Part shown: positions 1-5,304 of the stretch, piece by piece
Numbering within the stretch: position 1 is the stretch's first letter
Layout: the number at the start of each line of letters is the position of its first letter
Assembly: GCA_028288945.1 (NCBI GenBank)
Contig: JAQGHH010000123.1
Coordinates: forward strand, 1 to 9,265
From: Phycisphaerales bacterium
GTDB taxonomy: Bacteria > Planctomycetota > Phycisphaerae > Tepidisphaerales > Tepidisphaeraceae
DNA: 9,265 nucleotides
Direction of reading: 5' to 3'
Notes under the pieces: generated by a model
Told to the model about the DNA's origin: nothing
What the model saw: only the letters and a program-made list of their open reading frames with translations
Databases searched by the model: none
Made by a program: the position numbers and the translations under genes

Positions 1-13
1 GAGCCCGTTTCCC

Positions 14-41
14 TTGACAATCCCGCCCAAGACGCCATAAG
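14..41 (+). promoter_or_regulatory. Sigma-70-type promoter of the Kdo hydroxylase gene
   Basis: A perfect -35 hexamer TTGACA (14-19) is followed after 16 bases by CATAAG (36-41), which matches four of six -10 positions. Transcription would begin near base 48, leaving a leader of about 60 bases before the ATG at 110. This is seen in the sequence only; the -10 box is moderate. Confidence 0.5.
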
Positions 42-99
42 GCTATCGGCGGACTCTGTCGGCGGAGCCGGTGGGGTGGCGACGCCGATTCGCACTTTC

Positions 100-104
100 G
101 GAGG
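100..104 (+). promoter_or_regulatory. Ribosome binding site that sets the start of the Kdo hydroxylase
   Basis: GGAGG lies five bases before the ATG at 110. The in-frame upstream GTG at 71 has no comparable site and would add 13 residues that the family does not need, so 110 is the preferred start. Confidence 0.75.
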
Positions 105-109
105 CAGCT

Positions 110-1048
110 ATGTCCTGGGTTCACATCACCGACTACAGCCCATCTCAAGGATGGGCCAACCCTGCCGACGCGGACTCCCGCTCGCGCGAAAGCTGCCGGC
201 TGCTCGAAGAGGGCGGCGTGTTGTACTTCGATCAAGTGCCGTTCGATCTCCCCGACCCCGACCGCGAGTTCCTCCGTTCGCAAAAACAGAGCGGCTTGCG
301 CGTTCACAAGAACATCTCCTACCGCCCCAAGACCGATGCGCTGCGCGGCGCGGCCGCGGACGACCCCGAAGGCGCGCAGCGGCTGCATGAGATCATGCGG
401 AGCTACTCGAAGAACGTGACGCAGTTCGTGGACCGGCTGCTCTCGCCGTACGCGAAGGACCGCCAGCTCGATTTCGCCAGCTACCGCCCGCTCGAGGAAA
501 AGGGCCGCGACCTCGCGTACCACAAGCGCAATGACCTGATGCACGTGGACGCCTTCCCCACCCGCCCGACCAACGGCGGGCGGATCCTCCGCGTGTTCGT
601 GAACATCAACCCGGCGGTCAACCGGATTTGGGAAGTCGCCGAGCCGTTCGAGCCGCTGGCGGGAAAGCTGGCGCAAAAGGCGGGCCTGCCGCGGTACGCC
701 AAGTACGCCGGGTCCCCGGGCCGCAAGCTCCGGCGGACGGTCGCTCCGATCTTCCGGTCGATCGGCCTGAAGAACCTGGACCGATCGCCCTACGACCATT
801 TCATGCTGCACTTCCACGACTGGCTGAAGGAGAACCGCGACTACCAGGAAAAGTGGCCCAAGACGCGGCTGGAGTTTCCGCCGCAATCGTGCTGGCTGGT
901 CTACACCGATACCGTGCCGCATTCGGTATTGTCCGGGCAATTCGCGCTGGAGCAGACGTTCATCGTGCCAATCCGCGCGATGGTCGCGCCGCAGAAATCC
1001 CCTCTGAAAGTGCTGGAAGGCTTGTGCGGGACGGCGCTGGCGAACTAA
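110..1048 (+). CDS. kdoO: Kdo hydroxylase family protein, Fe(II)/2-oxoglutarate dioxygenase
   Basis: The 312-residue protein resembles the Kdo_hydroxy family, whose studied members (Burkholderia, Yersinia) hydroxylate C-3 of the outer Kdo sugar of lipopolysaccharide to give Ko. They use Fe(II), O2 and 2-oxoglutarate. Visible features are the iron-binding HxD pair (H145, D147 in HVDAFPTRPT), the following RILRVFVNINP strand, and a distal His (H271 in DTVPHSVLSGQ) completing the 2-His-1-carboxylate triad. The C-terminal EQTF...P pattern and the SPLKVLEGLCG tail are also family-like. No segment is missing and length is normal. The start at 110 is chosen for its GGAGG site. No other LPS gene is next to it, so the link to LPS is by family only. 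A related hydroxylase with another sugar substrate is possible. The inverted repeat at 1087 follows the gene. Confidence 0.85.
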   Translation: MSWVHITDYSPSQGWANPADADSRSRESCRLLEEGGVLYFDQVPFDLPDPDREFLRSQKQSGLRVHKNISYRPKTDALRGAAADDPEGAQRLHEIMRSYSKNVTQFVDRLLSPYAKDRQLDFASYRPLEEKGRDLAYHKRNDLMHVDAFPTRPTNGGRILRVFVNINPAVNRIWEVAEPFEPLAGKLAQKAGLPRYAKYAGSPGRKLRRTVAPIFRSIGLKNLDRSPYDHFMLHFHDWLKENRDYQEKWPKTRLEFPPQSCWLVYTDTVPHSVLSGQFALEQTFIVPIRAMVAPQKSPLKVLEGLCGTALAN

Positions 1049-1086
1049 AAGGGTCGGCTGCCCGAAGCATTATTCGCGAACGAGCG

Positions 1087-1179
1087 AAGACATCGCGCCA
1101 AGAACGCCAAGGAGCCAAGAGGCCAACGAATTCATTTGCTTGGCCTCTTGGCTCCTTGGCGTTCTTGGCGCGATGTCTT
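1087..1179. repeat. 40-bp perfect inverted repeat (hairpin) with a 13-base loop
   Basis: The arms 1087-1126 and 1140-1179 are exact reverse complements over 40 bases, separated by a 13-base AT-richer loop (1127-1139). Within the left arm the motif GCCAAG/GCCAAC recurs at 1097, 1106, 1114 and 1122, a spacing of 9, 8 and 8 bases. No T-run follows, so this is not a standard intrinsic terminator. It sits 38 bases after the Kdo hydroxylase stop and 16 bases before the next ATG. It could be a dispersed intergenic palindrome, a MITE-like or REP-like element, or an RNA-processing hairpin. The sequence alone does not decide. Confidence 0.95.
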
Positions 1180-1195
1180 GCCTTGAAGATCGGTC

Positions 1196-1903
1196 ATGGA
1201 GAGCTCTGCAGTGAACCTGCTGCTGGCGTCAATCGACTGGTGGCTGCACACTGACGGCGGCCTGGCCGCACGCGTCGTGATCGGCGCTTCAATTTTCGCG
1301 GTCCTCGCTCTCTCCGACGTTTACCGCAACGGCCGCAATGCCCGGCGATGGCGGGAGTATTCGTTTCTTTTAGTCACGACCGCAATTCTCATGGCCTACG
1401 GCGCGGCCAATGACGCGATCACGTGCCGCATAAGTTGGGAATACTTTTACTACGGCAAAGACCTCGCCGCCGTCCTCGGCCCGCATACGCCGCCGGCCGT
1501 CGTTCCTCTCACCGCCGAAGCCGCAAAAGTCGGCCTCCGCGCGACCTGGTCGGCGGGCCTGATCATCGGCGTCGCGCTCCTTCTGGCCAACAACCCCCGC
1601 CCCGGCCGCCCGCAGCTTCCCTTTCGCCGGCTCCTCGCGCTCATGCCCGGCGTACTGCTGGCCGTCATTCTCTCTGGCGTCGCCTTGGGCCTGATCGGCT
1701 ACCACGGCAGACTCGCCTGGACCAGCCACGAACTCCGTCTCCTCGCCCATGACAACCTCTTCCGCCCGCCAAACTTCATGGCGGTCTTCGGCATCCACTT
1801 GGGCGCTTACCTCGGCGGCGCTCTCGGCACCATATGGGTGGTAAGCAAGATCCTGCGCGAAAGGAAACAGCCCGTCCCCGTCGCTTCAGACGTCGTCGCT
1901 TAA
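1196..1903 (+). CDS. Conserved hypothetical membrane protein with five predicted helices
   Basis: The 235-residue protein has hydrophobic segments near residues 23-41, 55-72, 113-133, 148-168 and 195-216 and a basic C-terminal tail (KILRERKQP), typical of an integral inner-membrane protein. Conspicuous polar motifs are YGAANDAITCRIS and EYFYYGKDL (69-90), ATWSAGLIIGVALLLANNP (116-134) and a GIHLGAYLGG helix near the end. I recall similar unannotated proteins from planctomycetes but know no function, and no catalytic motif is recognisable. The start is uncertain. ATG 1196 lacks a clear ribosome site, while GTG 1211 (230 residues) has GGAG at 1198-1201. The gene follows the large inverted repeat, and its last 18 bases overlap the 3' end of the convergent GNAT gene. 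Confidence 0.8.
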   Translation: MESSAVNLLLASIDWWLHTDGGLAARVVIGASIFAVLALSDVYRNGRNARRWREYSFLLVTTAILMAYGAANDAITCRISWEYFYYGKDLAAVLGPHTPPAVVPLTAEAAKVGLRATWSAGLIIGVALLLANNPRPGRPQLPFRRLLALMPGVLLAVILSGVALGLIGYHGRLAWTSHELRLLAHDNLFRPPNFMAVFGIHLGAYLGGALGTIWVVSKILRERKQPVPVASDVVA

Positions 1904-2317
1904 CAGCTTGCGGAAATAGCTCGCCGATTCTTCGTACCCCAGCGCCTGATAAAACTGATCCGCCCGCCGTGTAGCCAGTGCCGCGAATTTTGCGCGGTGC
2001 GATCGCGCCCATTCCTCAAACCGCCCCATGAGCTGCCCGCCGATGCCCTCCCGCCGATGGTCTTCCCGCACCATAATTTCCTCCACCCACGCCACGCGGC
2101 CGTTGGCAAAGAACGTGTAGTGATCGAAACCAAGGAGATATCCGAGCGCGCTGCCTTCCGACTCCGCCACGAGAAGCAGCGCGTCGCCCTGGGCGATCAA
2201 GTGAGTAAATGCCGTTTGAAACGCTGCGCGTTCGGGCTGGAACGTCGTGGCGAACGCGCATGTCAGATGGAACACGTCTTGCGCGTCATCAGAGACTGCC
2301 CGACGAATATTGCTCAT
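1886..2317 (-). CDS. GNAT family N-acetyltransferase
   Basis: This is a complete, compact GNAT domain of 143 residues, which transfers an acetyl group from acetyl-CoA to an amine; the substrate cannot be read from the sequence. The acetyl-CoA pyrophosphate loop is RREGIGGQLM, fitting R-x-x-G-x-G (R88/R89 to G94), preceded by the beta-4 strand AWVEEIMV. The C-terminal FYQALGYEES supplies the usual Tyr (Y123) and closing GY strand. The start at 2317 is chosen because ATGA overlaps the stop of the upstream gene and the protein then begins directly with the domain (MSNIRRAVSDD). The longer in-frame extension to 2491 is just the other gene read in a wrong frame. No ribosome site is visible, so translational coupling is likely. 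The 3' end overlaps the membrane protein gene on the other strand by 18 bases. Confidence 0.88.
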   Translation of the reverse strand: MSNIRRAVSDDAQDVFHLTCAFATTFQPERAAFQTAFTHLIAQGDALLLVAESEGSALGYLLGFDHYTFFANGRVAWVEEIMVREDHRREGIGGQLMGRFEEWARSHRAKFAALATRRADQFYQALGYEESASYFRKLLSDDV

Positions 2318-3795
2318 TTCGGCAATGGCCGCGTGGCCACGATCGACTTGACCTTGACGATCGACCCGACGGGGAAGATGAGCAGCGGCATGTCGGCCTG
2401 CGAAAAATCGGCGTTGGTGCGAAACCGTTCTTTCCCGTCCACCGAAATGACCATCGTATCCGGCATGACCACCAGGTTGATTTCCACCCACGCCTTGACC
2501 GGCACTTTTCCTGCCCCCGCCGTGTATCTACCCCCCGCCGGCCCGCCATCGATTCGCAACTCGTTGGGATTCCCCTCCCAATTGAAGATGATCTGATCCG
2601 CGGCGTACTTGATGCGGATGTTCGTTGAGTCCGTCATCGCCACGATCCGGAATGCGACCGGCGGCGCGAACGTGGCGGCGGTGTACACTTTCTCGCCGTC
2701 ATGCAGAACGATCGCACCGTTCTCCCTCCGATCGACCGCGCCGCGCGCGAGCACGATCAACTCATGCCCGTATTTGCGATCGGGCCCGGGGACGGCCGCG
2801 AATTCCCGAAGCTTCTTTTCCACGGTCAATTTTTTCAGCCCCGGTAGGTTTGGCAGTGCCTTGCGATACCAATCCGCCGCCCTGTCCAGAATTCTCCATT
2901 TCACGTCCCCCGATTCCTTCCCGCCCACGCCCCACCACGCGTCGCCCAACTCGCTCTGGACTTCGGGGGTGGTCGGGCGGACGAGGTCCAGCGTCGCCAC
3001 GTGCTTGAGTGCCGCATCGCTGCCCGCGGCCAACCGCGGAACGCCGTGCTCCCAATCGCCTTTCACAAAACAGCGAAACCGCCCCACGACCAGGTTCGCG
3101 TCGGCATTGGACGGGTCCCGCTCCAGCACGCCCAGCGCCTTCCTGGCGTTCGCGTCCCCGGCTTCGATGGCCTTCACCCTCTGCGACCGCGCCGTCGCCT
3201 CCTGGATGAGACCCCGGTCATTTACATGCCGCGCCGCGGCCAGGGCACTTTCCGTAGCCTGCAGCGCCAGCTCGTATCGATCCGCGGCCAGTGCCTGTTC
3301 GATCATCGGGTCAATTTGCGTGATGAGGCCTCCCACCGCACCTGGCGTACGCAGCGACCGCGCCGTCGCCGATACCGTCTCGGCCTTCATCTGCGATGCC
3401 TCGATCTGAAACCCCTTTCCCAGTTCGTCGATGGCCGCAAATGACGTCTCGAAATCTTCTGCCGCCGCGGCGGTATCACGCGCCAGCGCGAGCAACGCAA
3501 ACCGAGTTGCCGAACCGCCCGGCTCTTCGACGCCGGCCACGATCATTTTCTTAGCTAGCGCGCCCTTGCTTCCAGGATTTCTGGCGTTGGCCAGGTCTTT
3601 ACTGTAGACCGCATCAACTTGCTTCGTGGCAGCCTTCAGCGCGGAAGCATCGGGGACGGGAGCTTTGGGCGTGATCCGTGCCGACTCGGCGGGCGCGTCG
3701 GCGGAACCTTTTTCCGGGGCCGCAATCGTGCCGGAAGCCATTGCAGCCCCTAGGCATAGCACGACTGCGAAGCTCGACGGTCGGTGTCGCCCCAT
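2314..3795 (-). CDS. Exported helical-repeat protein with a C-terminal LamG-like beta domain
   Basis: The 493-residue protein begins with a Sec signal peptide (basic MGRHR, hydrophobic 9-22, likely cleavage after A26). A Pro/Ala-rich linker follows. Residues about 50-335 are alpha-helical with TPR-like pairs, including a region (220-320) with LERDPSNADANLVVGRF, CFVKGDWEHG, LGDAWWGVG and ADWYRKALPNLPG. I associate this pattern with large exported planctomycete proteins of unknown function. Residues about 350-488 are beta-rich (NGAIVLHDG, IIFNWEGNPNELRIDGG, KAWVEINLVVMPDTMVISVDG) and look like a concanavalin/LamG-type sandwich that could bind a carbohydrate or protein ligand. The start is supported by AAGGAA at 3805-3810, nine bases upstream. 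It lies divergent from tonB and overlaps the GNAT start by four bases. A secreted scaffold or ligand-binding role is inference. Confidence 0.82.
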   Translation of the reverse strand: MGRHRPSSFAVVLCLGAAMASGTIAAPEKGSADAPAESARITPKAPVPDASALKAATKQVDAVYSKDLANARNPGSKGALAKKMIVAGVEEPGGSATRFALLALARDTAAAAEDFETSFAAIDELGKGFQIEASQMKAETVSATARSLRTPGAVGGLITQIDPMIEQALAADRYELALQATESALAAARHVNDRGLIQEATARSQRVKAIEAGDANARKALGVLERDPSNADANLVVGRFRCFVKGDWEHGVPRLAAGSDAALKHVATLDLVRPTTPEVQSELGDAWWGVGGKESGDVKWRILDRAADWYRKALPNLPGLKKLTVEKKLREFAAVPGPDRKYGHELIVLARGAVDRRENGAIVLHDGEKVYTAATFAPPVAFRIVAMTDSTNIRIKYAADQIIFNWEGNPNELRIDGGPAGGRYTAGAGKVPVKAWVEINLVVMPDTMVISVDGKERFRTNADFSQADMPLLIFPVGSIVKVKSIVATRPLPK

Positions 3796-3998
3796 TAATA
3801 CAAATTCCTTCGATTTGGCCCAAGGCGGATTAAAAAACCGGTGCCGTTATGGTAATTGCAGACACCGATCGAAGCAATGTTGTAAAAGAGCCGCGACCTC
3901 CACGCTCTGAATTTCGACCGAGGCACGCGCCGCACGGGCGCGCGGGATCGGGTCAAATCTGCACACGTTTCCGCGCTCGCGTAGAATGCCCGCAAGAG

Positions 3999-4880
3999 AT
4001 GCCGCCGGAAGACGAGCTCAACATTCTTTCACCCCTCCCGCCGCCGCGGCATAAGCGCGCCGAGCGCATTCGGGTGGGGCCGTTTTTGCTTTCCTCTTCG
4101 ATGATCGCATGGGGCGCTTCGCTGCTCGTGCACGGGGCGGTCGCGGTGGCGGCGGTCATTTTTATCCGCAATTATCTCCGTAGCGCCCCGCCGCAGGTGC
4201 GCTTCGCCTTTGGAGGTGGAGCCGAGGGCACGCTCGTCGCCACGGCCGATTTGCCCGGGACGGCTGCGATGCCCGATGCCGGCCCGGATGCGCAGCAGTC
4301 GGCCATGCCGATGGCGACGCCGCAGACGCTCGCGCAGGCCGAGGACGGAATCGACGCGGAAGCCTCCCGCGCGCTGGAGACTGCGGCATTCGCCCCCGCG
4401 CCGTCGCCCGGCCCCGATCCGTCCCGGCAACAAATTCCTTCCGACTGGGCCGCCGCCAGCAGCGGCGACGCCGTCGGGCCTTCCCCGCGCATTACCCGCA
4501 CCGGCAAATCCCGGCAATCCACGAACGCCTTCGCCCAGATTGGCGCGGCCCCCGCCGCCTCACATTCCCGCGCCGCGTCCGGCTCCCCCGGCTCCGGCGT
4601 GCCCGGTGTGCCGGTCGGCCTGCTCGACCGCTCGCTTCCCAAGCCGCGCTATCCCGACCTTTCCCTCCGCAATGGCGAGCAGGGGACGGTCAGACTTTCG
4701 GTCGATGTGAACGCGGATGGAACGATCGGCCAGATCCGAGTGATCGAAGACCCCGGCTACCCCCGCCTCGTCGAGGCGGCCATCGCCGCCGTCCGTCAGG
4801 CCCATTTCTCCCCCGAGCTCCGCGACGGACAGCCCGTCCCCGCGGTGGTGGTCATTCCGTTCCCGTTCACCCTCAGATAA
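3999..4880 (+). CDS. tonB: TonB family energy-transducing protein
   Basis: This 293-residue inner-membrane protein would couple the proton-motive force, through ExbB/ExbD, to outer-membrane TonB-dependent transporters. A basic N-terminal segment (RHKRAERIR) is followed by one transmembrane helix (about 34-57) containing S41-x3-H45, the Ser/His pair conserved in TonB helices that contact ExbB/ExbD. Residues 60-215 form an Ala/Pro/Ser-rich periplasmic spanner. Residues 218-293 are the TonB C-terminal domain, with YPDLSLRNGEQGTVRLSVDV, GYPRLVEAAIAAVRQAHFSP and a final VVVIPFPFTLR strand. No exbB or exbD is nearby. The start is uncertain. ATG 3999 gives a normal short cytoplasmic tail but lacks a ribosome site, and the open frame extends to 3849. 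TAGAAT at 3982-3987 could be a -10 box giving a very short leader. A TonB-like protein with a different partner is possible. Confidence 0.85.
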   Translation: MPPEDELNILSPLPPPRHKRAERIRVGPFLLSSSMIAWGASLLVHGAVAVAAVIFIRNYLRSAPPQVRFAFGGGAEGTLVATADLPGTAAMPDAGPDAQQSAMPMATPQTLAQAEDGIDAEASRALETAAFAPAPSPGPDPSRQQIPSDWAAASSGDAVGPSPRITRTGKSRQSTNAFAQIGAAPAASHSRAASGSPGSGVPGVPVGLLDRSLPKPRYPDLSLRNGEQGTVRLSVDVNADGTIGQIRVIEDPGYPRLVEAAIAAVRQAHFSPELRDGQPVPAVVVIPFPFTLR

Positions 4881-4939
4881 TGCCCACTCGGGCGCGCAGT
4901 CCGTTCGCCCGCCGCCGTTGCAGGCGGTAGATTAATTTA

Positions 4940-5080
4940 ATGATCTCGAGATGGTTCATGCTCCTGCTGTTTCTTCCGGCAGGCGTGACGGCGATCCTGG
5001 CGGTGTTGATATTTCGCAAGCGCCCCAGACCGCCCCACCGGGAAGGGTTCCCCGTGCTGCCGCCGCGAAAGCAGAAGTGA
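4940..5080 (+). CDS. Small single-pass membrane protein (46 residues)
   Basis: A short open frame starts at ATG 4940 and stops at TGA 5078-5080, 59 bases after the tonB stop and on the same strand. Its translation starts MISRWFMLLLFLPAGVTAIL, continues with a hydrophobic stretch (about 5-25), and ends in a strongly basic Pro/Arg/Lys-rich tail (FRKRPRPPHR, PPRKQK). This positive-inside layout fits a single-pass inner-membrane protein with the tail in the cytoplasm. The Shine-Dalgarno is weak (AGGCGG at 4921-4926 is 13 bases away). No family is recognised. The clean hydrophobic-then-basic order argues for a real gene, but at this length chance cannot be excluded. It could be a partner of the neighbouring TonB or an independent small protein. 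Confidence 0.5.
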   Translation: MISRWFMLLLFLPAGVTAILAVLIFRKRPRPPHREGFPVLPPRKQK

Positions 5081-5268
5081 CTCGGAGAGGAGCACAACCT
5101 GTGGCATAATTCGTGTCACGGCGCAACAGGTAGCATATGACTGTCGGACCGGCGACACCGTCGCTCTCCCCAGTATCCATCTCCGAACCCCATCACCCAT
5201 GTCACAAAATGCTGAAGATTCCCTGCAAATTCCGATGATTCCCCCTGCATCGCCAAGTTTATAGAACC

Positions 5269-5297
5269 TTGACCGCTGGAACGCGCGTAGAGATAAT
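5269..5297 (+). promoter_or_regulatory. Strong sigma-70-type promoter giving a leaderless sigma-factor mRNA
   Basis: TTGACC (5269-5274, five of six) and GATAAT (5292-5297, five of six) are separated by the ideal 17 bases. Transcription would start about seven bases after the -10 box, at 5304-5305, which is the GTG start of the sigma factor. The TTG at 5269 could be mistaken for an in-frame start codon, but it is the -35 box. Confidence 0.65.
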
Positions 5298-5304
5298 CAG
5301 CACC

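Noticed and set aside
71..109. GTG start adding 13 residues to the Kdo hydroxylase
   Set aside because: It has no ribosome site, while ATG 110 has GGAGG five bases away.
2318..2491. N-terminal extension of the GNAT gene to 2491
   Set aside because: The extra residues are the exported protein's coding sequence in another frame; the GNAT domain begins at 2317 with an ATGA overlap.
2609..3444. Long plus-strand open frames opposite the exported repeat protein
   Set aside because: The translations are Arg/Ser/Pro-rich shadows of a real minus-strand gene with a signal peptide and folded domains.
3855..3878. ATTGC/GCAAT inverted repeat between the divergent tonB and exported-protein genes as an operator
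   Set aside because: Five-base arms at 14-base spacing are expected by chance, and no promoter is clearly placed around it.
5269..5304. TTG start adding 12 residues to the sigma factor
   Set aside because: The TTG is part of a near-consensus -35 box with a matching -10 at 17 bases, and similarity to the family begins at codon 5305.
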